From the NCBI RefSeq assembly GCF_004798865.1, contig NW_025336088.1, forward strand, positions 968,864 through 1,032,863: a stretch of 64,000 nucleotides of DNA, read 5' to 3'. Below are positions 22,067 to 32,359 of the stretch, piece after piece. Made by a program: the position numbers and the translations under genes. Positions within the stretch are counted from its first letter, which is position 1. The number at the start of each line of letters is the position of its first letter. Source of the stretch: Varanus komodoensis. Taxonomy: Eukaryota > Chordata > Lepidosauria > Squamata > Varanidae. The notes below the pieces were generated by a model that saw nothing but the letters and a program-made list of their open reading frames with translations, did no database searches and had not been told where the DNA came from.

Positions 22067-22294
22067 CAGTACCCTGCATGAGCAGGCCAAAGAAAGCAGT
22101 CCCCAAGACCTGAAGGAGCAGGTGGAAGAAAGTAGGGAAGCACCCAAGGAGGCCCCCAAGCAACATTCCCAGAAGGCAATTTCTCTATCCACCTCTGCAG
22201 TCTCACCAAAGAAACCCATTAAAAATAAGAAAGATGAAGCGTGCAGCACTCATGCCCCTGGAAAACACCTGCACAGTGACTACTTTTCTGCCAG
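22067..22294 (+). CDS. EFCAB13: EFCAB13-like, cassette 1: second low-complexity exon
   Basis: Enters in phase 2, completing the GA left at 18385, and leaves in phase 2 (GCC AG|GTAAGC). It has 228 nt and is open throughout. The start reads STLHEQAKESSPQDLKEQVE, continuing the QD-x-x-EQ motif of the previous exon, followed by a Lys/Pro/Ser-rich segment (APKEAPKQHSQKAISLSTS) and a basic KKPIKNKKDEACST stretch. The acceptor is a tandem TAG-CAG, so one residue may be optional. No known domain is visible. Its counterpart in cassette 2 is likely 48041-48229. Confidence 0.75.
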
Positions 22295-22539
22295 GTAAGC
22301 AGCAGTGGGTGAAGATGGTCCATGACACATGATGGACCACAGAATGTGGCACTTCCTCCTCTGCTTTGAGCAATTTTTCCTCCTCCTCCTCCTCATCCTA
22401 AGATTCATATACCATTTTCTACAGAAATGCCAAAGCAGTGAACATAAAATATAATGGCATAAAAGTACCCATAAATATAACAATAGAGAGAAGACAGTGG
22501 AATTAATCAGCAATAAAACTGCTTGTGCTGCAACCCATA

Positions 22540-22915
22540 GATGGCTGAGTTGTACTACAGCAAAAGCCTCTGCATTTTAAGAACATGTCTGACAGAACTA
22601 GGGAGGTCTGTATATCAGCTGCTGAAGTGCTCCAGAGGGGATCAGTGCAGAACCACTGCAGTGGCGCCCAATCTATGGAATGCGCTCCCCAGAGAGGTCC
22701 ACCTGGCGCCGTCGTTATTTGTTCTTCCGCGCCAGGCGAAGACCTTTTTATTCAAACGTCATTTTAATTGTTAATAGTATTTATTCATTTTATTCTTTGG
22801 CCAGGGCGACTTAATTTTTACTGTTAATTTATATTAAGTAAGTTTATTTATGGATGTGAGCCGCCCCAAGGCTTCGGCAAATGGGGCAGCATAGAAGTCC
22901 CCTAAATAAATAAAC
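22540..22915 (+). mobile_element. L2-type LINE 3' end
   Basis: The 3' end of the ORF encodes VAPNLWNALPREVHLAPSLF and KTFLFKRHF, the C-terminal signature of L2/CR1-like ORF2 proteins. It is followed by an AT-rich UTR, GTGAGCCGCCCCAAGGCTTC and an AATAAATAAA tail at about 22905-22915. It lacks its 5' part. Confidence 0.85.
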
Positions 22916-22929
22916 CACTAAATGCTTTA

Positions 22930-23290
22930 CTACACATGCTCCTGAGGTAGACCTCCAGAGCACGTGGCATCCTCAGAAATGTTTCCTCAGATGGTTGCAG
23001 AACTCCAGCAGAGATGTAAGGAGTGAGACAATCCCTAAAGTAACCTGGTCACAAGTTCTTTAGGTTTTGTATGTTGGCAGCCAGTGAATCTTGGCTCAGT
23101 AGCTTGTTGGCAGCCAGTGAAGCTCTTCTAGCTGCTGGAAGGAGGAACCCTACTGGCAGCCTTGCCAGTGGATTCTGCACAGCTGCAGCTTCTGGACAAA
23201 GCCCAAAGTCCCACTGAGCAGATTTCAGACACAGTGATCCAACCTTAACATTACCATTGCCTATACCACTGTGGCTAAGCTTATGATACC
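22930..23290 (+). repeat. Unclassified interspersed repeat
   Basis: Contains the block TTGGCAGCCAGTGAA twice in 39 bases (about 23072 and 23108), then 'GCCTTGCCAGTGGATTCTGC' and ACAGCTGCAGCTTCTGGAC, and ends near CACTGTGGCTAAGC. I recall this pattern from interspersed repeats of reptile genomes but cannot name the family with confidence. Confidence 0.4.
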
Positions 23291-24579
23291 CAGTGTTTCC
23301 ATGTGATTGTACTTCTCAAGTGGTAAAGGGTTCGTTTTCATTTTATCAGAGTTTTGTCCGTCTTTTTTAAAATTACAAATTATGTTAAGTAATAACAATA
23401 CAATGAAAAAGTATATCCATAACAAAAAATTAGAAGGAGAAAAAAACTTAAAATACAAATAAAGTGCATCATATAAATCAGTCAAAAGAATTAATATTGA
23501 ATTTGCTAGATACCAAATACAAAAAGTGCACCCCCACATCAGGACAAAGACATCCACATTCATTGTGCCAAGAGTTTTTCTGTACCAGAGCCCGCTCTGC
23601 CAATTGCATGAAGTGGTCCCTGGATGTGTTACTAATGAAGGCAGGAGCTGGTCAGTGTAGATTTTAGATGCTTTTCATTCTTGCAGTCCTTTGTGTCTGT
23701 CCAGCAATATGACACACCTCTTGATGGCTCTTGCATGAATAGACTTTTGGGCCTCCTCTGTAAAATCACATTTTAATTCTCATTAGTGAGAACATCTACC
23801 TGGTGACCACGTTGTACATCTGATTTAGCCTTTAAATTACCCCAAGTCTCTTGCGGGTTTTGCTAGATGGCTGCCCCTCTGACTGTCTTTGTCATTCAGC
23901 TAGACAAATTCCAGAGTGCAATCCACTCCTAGCTGGTGGTGAGTTCATGTTGGAGTGTGACTAATATAAGCAAGCACCTAATGCAGGACAATGACAGGGC
24001 TAGCTTCCGGTCTGAGGGCCCTGGGCAAAGTGTCCCCTGGTGGGTTCCATCCTCTGTTATGGGCCCTGGTGGGATTATCTGGCTGTAGCAGAAGTCCTCC
24101 ATGAAGCTCTGTGCCTGGTTCCCCATTCCATTTTCCACAGTGGCCCAGAGCAGGGCCACACTGGGGGCATGCTGAGAAATGGAAAGGGTGGTTGGATCAA
24201 GTTGCTTGGAGAGGAGAGGAGAGGAATTGTGGGGTATCTGAGATTGGTATCACTAGGTGGCTGGCCCAGGTGCTGGACTCTGAGCCAAGCAGTTGTGCCA
24301 GAAATAAACTAGCTAAAATTGAGCTAGCTACTTCCAGTCTTGATTTAGATTAGTCTTCAAAAGATCAAATGTGTTGATGAATGAGACAGAGAGAGAGCAA
24401 TCTCTAATGCTGGGTCGTCTGATCAGAAGTAACAGCAGCTTGCAAAGCCACCAACTCAACTGGTGCTTGGAGGAGCCATCCACCCTCTGAAGGCAGAGAC
24501 TTGACCAGCTCTTGAAGGAGCCACTCCTCCAAGGCTGCCCTCCCCACACCCACAGTTTTCCCTTTTCCATTTCCCACAG

Positions 24580-24679
24580 GCCAAGGATCACACAGAGCCT
24601 GCCGGTGTATGGAAGAGCACCCTTTCAGGGATGCCTTTCTCCAAACAGAAAACCCAGAACTGCTGAAAAGGCCATTCAG
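24580..24679 (+). CDS. EFCAB13: EFCAB13-like, cassette 1: short basic exon (phase 2 to 0)
   Basis: The acceptor TTTTCCATTTCCCACAG is very good and the donor is ATTCAG|GTAAGC. The exon has 100 nt: one base completes the AG left at 22294, then 33 open codons (PRITQSLPVYGRAPF to TAEKAIQ) follow. It leaves in phase 0. Exon 48631-48727 in cassette 2 has the same phase change and nearly the same length (97 nt), with a similar acceptor (TTTTCCCATTGCCCACAG). This supports both as paralogous exons. No known domain. Confidence 0.75.
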
Positions 24680-24934
24680 GTAAGCTGATGTTGTGCTCTG
24701 TGCAGCCCGCCCAGTCCTAGGGTTGGTTTTCAGTAGGATGCTTGTCATCTTCACAGTCCAGGAAATTAAGCCCTGTGTTTAGAAGCTGCTGAAAGGCCAC
24801 AGAATGGCAGCACCTACTGATAAGCAATGAAAATTGGGACACTTTCAGTTGATAACAAAAAGAAACTTGAAAAGTTGAACAATTTTGTCTCGGCCCTTGC
24901 TTGCATGTACTCAGGCAGTTCATGTCATTGTCCT

Positions 24935-25095
24935 CCTCCTCTTCGCAATCTTATCCACACAACAATCCTGTGAAGTAAGTTGAGCTGAGAGTCTGTGACT
25001 GGCCCAAAGTCACCCAGTTGGCTCCATGGCTGAATGGGGACTGGAACCCGGATCGCCTGAGTCCCTGTCCCAGGCTCTTAACCACTGCACCCCTC
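24935..25095 (-). mobile_element. CORE-type (MIR-like) SINE, antisense
   Basis: Reverse complement of the same SINE family as 15011-15290. On the + strand it reads CTGGCCCAAAGTCACCCAGT, then TTGGCTCCATGGCTGAATGG and GGACTGGAACCC, ending CTCTTAACCACTGCACC (the tRNA-like head). It is adjacent to a short CA repeat. Confidence 0.75.
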
Positions 25096-26391
25096 CCCCC
25101 TCACACACACACAAAAGAAAAGGCTTGCCCAAGCACACTCAAGTCATGATCATGTGTGTTCTTAGTAGGTTTTTAAGGCAAGGAACTTCTTCAGCACCAA
25201 CAGCACATTCACACATATTACTTAGGTCTGAAGGATAATGTATCATATCATTTATTATTCAAGTGTCACTGAGACTGTAGCTGAATCTACAGCCTTGGAG
25301 GAGGGTAATCTATATGGTCCCAAGCACCATTATGTGTCATTATGCTATTATGCTAGCTCCATACAGGTGTTTGTCATTGACCAATTTATATAAACGGTAT
25401 GTGCAGTTCCCTGGCAGGCTCCAAACCCAGTCCTGCCACATTTTTCTCTTCCACAATGAGGAAGAGAGAAGGGGGAACAACTAGGCCAGCTTGTCCTTAA
25501 TAAGGGGACAGTTCACAGGTAATTCACCATGCCTGAATTCAACTCAAGTATATTTCAGATGACAATCCTGCATATAGTGGCCATACCTGGTGGTGATGAG
25601 CAGAATTGCAGTAGCAGGTCCCACCCTTCAAGGATTCTTAACCTTTCTGGGTTCATGGGAACATCTACTGATAGGGGAAGATGTTGTGAGTGCTCTCAAA
25701 ACAGTTACCACAGGCTATTCATTCATAGAATAGCTGCCATGGTGGGCCTAGCCAGCCAGAAAACACTCATTTCACAGAAGACAACTAATGAGACTAAAGA
25801 AAAAGAACTTGCCCAAAGACTGAAGTTCAAATGGGGCTGAATCTCAACTCAAAAACACAAAGCCACTGTTCTGAACCAGCCATAAGAATGGTGCTGGAGA
25901 TCATCATTTTGCTTTCCAGTGTGCTTGCCTCCTGCTTTAAAAACATTAAAACATTTCAATAAATAAAAATAAAAATAAGAAGGGCCAGAGACTCTGATGG
26001 GCACCCGGAGAAGTAACTGGTGCCCCTGGGTGCCACTTTGGAAGCTGAGCATTAGACTGTCCAATCCCTGTGTGCCCACAGTTCAGGTGTGAGGATGGAG
26101 ACCTTATTTTCACTGGATTTAATGCACTTCAAGTTTCTACCTGCAAGTTTGTACACACAGTTTGCAAATACATGAAGGCTGAGAGTAGGGCTTGCTTCAA
26201 CAACCTTGTCTCCTCACAGCTCCGCTCACATGTATGTATCCACTGTACACAAGTGTCATCTGAAACATGCAGCTGTAAAGACTGATGGCATGCAGAGACC
26301 TACTGCCAAGTCGCAGAGTTTTTCATATATTAAAACAGTAGAATCAGTTTATGTGCCTTCTGGGGACAGTCATTTCTGTTTGGTTGAACAG

Positions 26392-26496
26392 TGTAACAAG
26401 ATGCTTATGCGGCGCTTGCCACTGCTTGTGAGGAAACCACCTCAGAGAGTCTTCATCCCCAAAGCAAAGCCTCCAGTAGATGACAAAGCAACTCAG
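26392..26496 (+). CDS. EFCAB13: EFCAB13-like, cassette 1: short basic exon (phase 0 to 0)
   Basis: Acceptor TTTCTGTTTGGTTGAACAG, donor ACTCAG|GTGAGA, 105 nt. It reads CNKMLMRRLPLLVRKPPQRV and continues IPKAKPPVDDKATQ. Entry and exit in phase 0 fit the exon before it and the exon at 27399. It is rich in Arg/Lys/Pro with no known domain. I did not find a clear counterpart in cassette 2, so either that cassette lost it or this exon is not constitutive. Confidence 0.6.
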
Positions 26497-27050
26497 GTGA
26501 GACCCAGAATGCCCTCCTCCACCTAGACAATGGGCCTCTACCCAAGGAGCTTTCCCTGGCTCAGCTGCCCCTGCTCCAAGCTCCCCTCAGCACTCTCCTC
26601 CCCAGCAAGTGCCCTCCTATCACAGGTGACTGAAACCAGACTGCTCTCCTGGTTTCACAGGAGTTCCCCTGCCATGTTCTCCTGGGTAAGTTCACAAACT
26701 CCAGAAATCTGCATCATTTTCATTTGCACAGTGTGACGCTATCCTGGGCCAGCATTCCTGCTGTAACTCCAGTTCTTTCACCCTCCCTCTGGGGCAATCA
26801 GGAAGCAGGAGGAACACAGTGGGGAAGAAATGTGCCCCACTTGTTAATAGCTTCCTTCCAAGAAGAAAGGGCCAAACCTTCTCTGTTGCAACTTCTGTGT
26901 ATTTGCATACATAATAGTACTTCATACTTTCCTTTTCTCAGCTGAATTACTCCATCACTTCTGGCAGCTGGTTAATTTCAACTGGGTTCTGAGTGATGAA
27001 GCTTGGAGGAGCTACTGTTATAATGCCCATGCCTGTAGAACTAAGGTTAG

Positions 27051-27167
27051 GAATGTGGAGTTCTCCAGTTATTCTTGGACTACAACTCTCATCAGTCCCA
27101 GCCAGCAAAGCCAATGTGACAGATGATGGGAGCTGCAGCCTGACAACACTTGGAGAGCCCCACATTC
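27051..27167. mobile_element. Palindromic foldback element, copy 1
   Basis: Ends GAATGTGGAGTTCTCCA and TGGAGAGCCCCACATTC pair with 15 matches of 17. Inside, GGACTACAACTCTCATCA pairs with GATGATGGGAGCTGCAGCC. The whole 117 bp is therefore one near-palindrome. The inner arm carries the ACTACAACTC motif. A second, more decayed copy lies at 45441-45557. Confidence 0.7.
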
Positions 27168-27398
27168 TCCATCCCCACTGCAGAATGTTCTCCTTTTGTT
27201 CTGAACAGCTAGAAGCCTAGCAATTCTAGCAGTTATTTGATCAGATTTGGAAAGTGGGTTTTATGCTGTGAGATCTCCCTACACCACCCGTCCAAGGAGG
27301 ATTCTCCTTCCCTGTAATCTCATCAAACATTCTTGACCCAAAATTGACAAGCTGAATGGCTAAGTATGTGCTGTGGTCACCCCCACCTTGACTACCAG

Positions 27399-27550
27399 AT
27401 TTCTCCATCCTTTGAGAGGCTCCCGAAGAGGCCACCTCTTTTAGCCAAGAAGGAGAAAAAAGAGAACAAGGTGATCACCCAGATTTCGCCAAGCAAGACC
27501 CGCCCACCCAAGTTGCACAAAAGGAGAAGCAGTAATTGTAATTGTCGCAG
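27399..27550 (+). CDS. EFCAB13: EFCAB13-like, cassette 1: basic linker exon
   Basis: Acceptor CCACCTTGACTACCAG, then an open frame ISPSFERLPKRPPLLAKKEK and KENKVITQISPSKTR, ending CGC AG|GTATGC (152 nt, phase 0 to 2). A weaker inner donor at 27483 (AAG|GTGATC) would give a shorter exon leaving in phase 0. The cassette 2 counterpart at 50319-50437 starts in the same way (ISERMLKQRLL) and also leaves in phase 2, which favours the longer form. It is strongly basic with no recognised domain. Confidence 0.6.
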
Positions 27551-28209
27551 GTATGCATTCCATAATTGTGGCAGGTATGCATTCAGGAAAGCAAATATCT
27601 TAATCCTCATCTCCTTTTCTCTTCCATCTCATGCATCCTTAATTCTCTCAAAGTTTATCTTCCATCATATTAATGCATGCCTTCCATAAATTGGAGACTC
27701 CCTAGTGTCGAGCTATTCTTCCTTCCTTTTGCTTTGATGTCCAAATTTTGCCTCTTTTCTGTTCAATTTCCTAGTATTTTCTTACTTCCACCAGCAGAGG
27801 GGCCTCCATTAGAGATATTTTGCAAATACACAGATGAGCATGATGCACAATCAAATTCAGTGTCCTTTTACTTCTCTGTACATCTGAAATTTCCCTTGGC
27901 AGGGGCTTCCCCAGTCTGGCTCTTGTACTTCATAGAACTGAGCCACTCACAGGAGGCTGAGTTAGGCTTTCTGTGTATTCCCGTAACTTCCACATGATTA
28001 GGGTGGGCTGTAAGGTTGGACACCTCTGTACTTGACTGTCTCATTGTGCGAGGCAGAAATTGTAGACATTGCTAGGAGTGGTGCAGAAGCACCTACAGGA
28101 TGACAACAACCATGCACCATAGAAATGGAGCATGGAAGAAGGTGGGGACTTGGGTAGAGACAAGGGTTGGGTAGCTGCTCTGAAACCGCTCTCTTTGCTG
28201 TCTCTGCAG

Positions 28210-28248
28210 CGCAGCCGCACAGCCGTCCCTGACACTGAAAAAGGGCAG
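28210..28248 (+). CDS. EFCAB13: EFCAB13-like, candidate 39-nt microexon
   Basis: Flanked by an excellent acceptor (CTTTGCTGTCTCTGCAG) and donor (GGGCAG|GTGAGT). The 39 bases are open in phase 0 (RSRTAVPDTEKGQ) and in phase 2. The length is a multiple of three, so inclusion would not disturb the frame in either case. No counterpart is seen in cassette 2. Confidence 0.4.
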
Positions 28249-28455
28249 GTGAGTATTCCAGGCATGCTCTTCTTGCAGACTTGTTCCCTGCAATGCTGTG
28301 TCCCCCTTCTTTCCTTGAACACCTCCTCTTCTCCTTCTAATCTCCTGGACTTTCCACATTCCCTTTCTCTTTCCTTTCTGCCTCATCTATCCTTTCCATC
28401 TCTACAGTTGGTCTGAGGCTGGAGTGAACCTGGCAAGGCACCTCTATGGTCAAAT

Positions 28456-28492
<37 letters not shown>

Positions 28493-28524
28493 GGGGGGGT
28501 GGTGGTGGTGATGATGATGATGAT
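28456..28524 (+). repeat. Compound microsatellite GT-GA-G-GGT-GAT
   Basis: Successive runs of GT (about 28456-28475), GA (to about 28491), G, GGT and GAT, all adjoining within 70 bases. Confidence 0.95.
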
Positions 28525-29224
28525 ATACAAAGTGGGTGCTATGTATGCTGGGGCACTGTGAATGCTCCAATATTACAGAATATAAGCTTTGGCTGAGTTT
28601 ATGGCCAATGCGATGGCAAGTGTGGAGAGAAGTCATAACCTGGCACAGTAGAAGAAATGGGAAACATTTCATGCTTGGCAATGCTTGAGATGTCTCCTCC
28701 TAGTTCAGAAGGACTCATTCTGCAGTGGCAGAATAGATAACTAGATAAAAATTAAGCAAAACAGCAGTATACTAATCAACTTTTGTTACATGTTTTGGCA
28801 GGAAGCCTAATGTTATCTACAATCTCTATATAACCGTCTGTGACAGGTGGAGTGAAATTGATCCACTGCATATTAAGAGAACTTCTTGGGAAGGTACTTC
28901 ATGGGGTTGTACTCTGATGAAGGAGGTCCACGTGGCTAAAAAAAGACAGACTTCCTTATGTGTGAAAGTATTTTTCTTATTTTGATTTATTCTTTTGTTT
29001 TATAGGCCTGCAAAGAAACACACAAGATGGGATACAAAATATTAAAAAATAAAAAACATACACAAATTCATGTAGCATATTTTATAGCAGCAGAAGTTGT
29101 AAAAAAGTGTCTTGCCTGTTATATATGGGAGTGAGCCATACCCCTTTCCCCATCAGTGGCTATCAGTAGGTGCTTGTCTAATATGAAGGGATCTCTTAGT
29201 GCTATTTGTCATTAGCTGTTTGTT

Positions 29225-29283
29225 TTCCCACAGAGGAGGTTGCTATTCCAAGTTGGAATTCCCACAGAGGAGGTTGCTATTCC
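29225..29283 (+). repeat. 34-bp-period tandem duplication containing a splice-acceptor-like site
   Basis: The 25-mer made of TTCCCACAGAGGAGG plus TTGCTATTCC occurs at 29225-29249 and again at 29259-29283. Each copy holds a good acceptor (CCCACAG). A frame stays open downstream on the + strand to 29568, but I find no convincing donor, so I do not call an exon. Confidence 0.9.
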
Positions 29284-29589
29284 CCAGTTGTTCCAGAAGG
29301 CAGCCCAACATCTGAAAAGAGCTCATGTGACCTTCCCGTGTGGGAGAGCATCATGCCTCCTTCCCAGTTCCAGTCCACTTTAGCTCCCAAATACAAGGCA
29401 CTCATGTTGCTTCGTGGAAGGCAATTTGTTTCATCCAGTCCTGTTTCTTTCTTTCCTTCACCTTTGCTCTGGAGATGGCTCACGGGAAGGAATATGCTGC
29501 TTACCAGAAGACTAGGGAAGGAGCAAGCTGCAGAAATATCTTCCAGGTCCTGGGTCCTTAAAAGCTAGAGCTCTGAATACAGAACTGTT

Positions 29590-32215
29590 AAGAGTCCCTT
29601 AACAACTGTTCAGATTGCTCAAAGCTCTGCAGAGCAGAGAAGAATAACTGGTAAAGTGTCCAACTCTCCTGTCATAAAATTAGGGAATGTGGGACTCCCA
29701 GGCAACTGCGGCGAGTCTTGATAAAGGAGCTGGGTTCAAGCAGGGCTACAAAAGATCTACAGCACAAATAGGAAGACCACCTTAACTCCCACTTTCACCA
29801 GAAGCCACAGAGAAAGAGCCAGAAACTTCCATCTCCCTCTCATCTTCAGCCTACTCAAAGAAGTAGACATTAAGGGTCTACTATACTGAGTACACTTTCC
29901 ATATTAACAGAAAGTACTATGATCAAGCCTTCAATTCTCAATATCCTCAGATCCTAGATACCCCGTTAGGTAATGTTGTAAGGCATAAAAAGACAAGGTA
30001 GTCTACCCCCACACATACAGAGGTACCACAAGAGCTCCCAGCCAAACAAAGACCAATGACTAAGAAAGATAGTCAGGAAAAAAGGCAGAAATGCCTTAGT
30101 TTTGCGGGACACTCATTGCAAAGCTCCTTTGGATAGGAAGGCAGGGAGCTGTTGGCCAAAGAGTGTGTGGGGCATCCCAAAAAAATTTGGATCTTGTCCA
30201 CCAAGGATTTTCCTCTCCTCCTGCAGAAGATGGGTAAAATTCTGGAGATTAAAACTCAGGTTAAAGTAAGCCAACCCAATATATTTACAACCCTATCAGT
30301 ACTTGCTTTCCAAGTCCAAAGCAAATGATGCAGTTATGACCTTTCCAAAAAGTTTACTTGAGATAGTATAGGAGAAATGGGCTGCCCCTGGCTCTGTTAA
30401 GACAGGCACCATGCATTCCAAATACTTTTACTTCTTCACAGATGATACTGTGAGGAAACCTAAGGTTCCACTGGTTGACATACCTGGGGTGACCCTTGTG
30501 TCAAATGCCATTTATCTTAAGAGTAGAGAAAGACACACAAGCATCCTGAAAATAGGAAACATTGGGTGCTGCTCCAAAGGTCTCATGAGGCCTCTGCATT
30601 GGCCATTTAGGTAGCTTTTGCTACTTATTTACCCAGGCTTCCATCATATGGGCCAATATTTGATAAGGTTAAAACGTATAAAGGTGTCAACTAATGAGCC
30701 CAGCCATGAAATATGCCACTTTAGATACTGTCCAGTTTTTTTCCAGAACAATAGCTTTAGGTGTAATAGTCAACAATGGCTTGTGGTTAACCAACTGGAA
30801 CGTAGATTCGCAGTGCAAAGTAAATGTAGCCACTGTAGCCTTCAAAGCATGAAGAGTCTTTAGATGAGGTTCTGGTGGAAGCTATAGAGTAAATGGAAGT
30901 TCTTCATAAAAACAACACAGGAGAAAAGCTTCAAGAATTTGCTCATTTTTGGACTTCAGTCCTATGCACAATTTCACAGAGCTATAACAAAGACATCAAA
31001 TATCTATCCCATGACTACTTTATTTTGTCTCCCAGGTCTTACCTGGAAGAGGAAACAAGGTGGCAGTCAAGGGTATTGATGACCTCCTCCTCCAAAAAAA
31101 GAATGATGCACTGAGGAGTATTTTAGAGCTGAAAAGAATCCATTGGTGTGTGTTGTGAGACACATTTAATGTGGATACACTGAAAACCATCTGGAGATGT
31201 CTAATAAGGATTCCAGATTATAAGAAGAACACTCTAAGAAAATTCTTAATTTAAATTCACACATATCAAATTCACTTAAGTTTACTTAAAACATGGCTAC
31301 CAGAATTAAACAATTCACTATTGCTCCCATAAGCATATGCATTCAGAAATAAGCACCATATTGTTACTGAAAAACAATGCACCTATTCTTAAGTAAAAAC
31401 AATTAAATGAGCATCTCGAACCACAGGTAAGTCAGCCACCCAGCTTGCTGACTATCAAATATTTTTTATAAAGTATTCATGCTGTCCTAGTACTGCCTGT
31501 TTTCAGCAGCATTATTCCCCAACCCCTCACTGGTGACCCCAACAGCCAGCCTAGCTGCACTCCTGCTCCTCAGCATTTCCCATCCCTATAAGTACAGGAA
31601 TCCAAATGCTTCATGAATGGATCCCTTACTAATGCAAAGCACAGACTTTACTATATCTGAAATTATGGGACTATGTGGGAATATTGAACTTCTACACACA
31701 AACTATAAGGCTGGAAACACACGTTCAGCAGAACAACCTAGGAATGGGGGACTAGAGTTCTGAAGTTGCAAAGGGACTGTACCACTTCAGCCCATACATG
31801 AGGTAATCATATCTTTAAATGCCCCACCCCCAGAACTGGAAATAGAAAAGTAGGTCAGCAGGGAGAATCTTGGGCTAGAACCATTCTCCCTGAAATGTTA
31901 TTTTTCTTCTTTAGTGATTTTAAAATGTGTATGTTCAGTACTGGCATCCTCCACCTGGCATCTAAATGGAACACTCCCCCAGTGCCTCAAGACTCTGCCA
32001 TCTTGCTCTACTGTGTGTGTAGAACAGAGTTGTTATCAGGGGAATAGTGGCTCTCAAAAGCACAAGGAGTGTTGTAGGAGGTGACAGATTTAGGTCCCTT
32101 CTCTCAATTCTCTTTCCATGTGGCTTTAACTTTTGGTTGTCTCCTAGCTTGTCACAGTCAGCTCTGGCACTAATACCTTTCTACCCTCCTGTCCCAGATT
32201 GTGCAATGTGTTCAG
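29590..32215 (+). other. EFCAB13: Intron sequence before the first EF-hand exon
   Basis: Contains one further 39-nt candidate exon at 30227-30265, with acceptor CCTCTCCTCCTGCAG and donor AAA|GTAAGC; in phase 0 it reads KMGKILEIKTQVK. The stretch 29700-31150 has several short open pieces but no family I can name. 31150-32160 appears empty. One exon changing phase from 2 to 1 (the match of 52465-52550) should lie between 28250 and 32200, but I could not find it. Confidence 0.4.
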
Positions 32216-32359
32216 GGCTGTCTAGGGCCTGCACTGTTTTCAGCACTCTTAAGGCAGAGAGGATCCATCTCAGCAAACTCCTCCAGGTCCTGCGCACCCT
32301 GGGAATCCTGGTGACCAGCGATGAGATGCATCAGGCTCTCCAGTTTGTTAATGTGGATG
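32216..32359 (+). CDS. EFCAB13: EFCAB13-like, cassette 1: EF-hand exon 1 (144 nt)
   Basis: Encodes an EF-hand pair's first helix-loop-helix and the start of the second. It opens GLSRACTVFSTLKAERIHLS, continues KLLQVLRTLGILVTSDEMH and ends QALQFVNVD plus the first base of a Gly codon. The first loop has lost its acidic ligands (STLKAERIH). The acceptor is AATGTGTTCAG and the donor GATG|GTACGT; phase 1 in and out. Exon 53714-53857 is its paralogue, the same length and phase, sharing LSRACT, LGILVT and EMHQAL. EF-hand proteins usually bind calcium, but with this loop binding is unlikely at the first site. Confidence 0.85.

Noticed and set aside
29206-29568. 120-aa + strand open frame as an exon.
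   Set aside because: Good acceptor copies exist but there is no donor, and the start is a recent tandem duplication; kept only as a finding.
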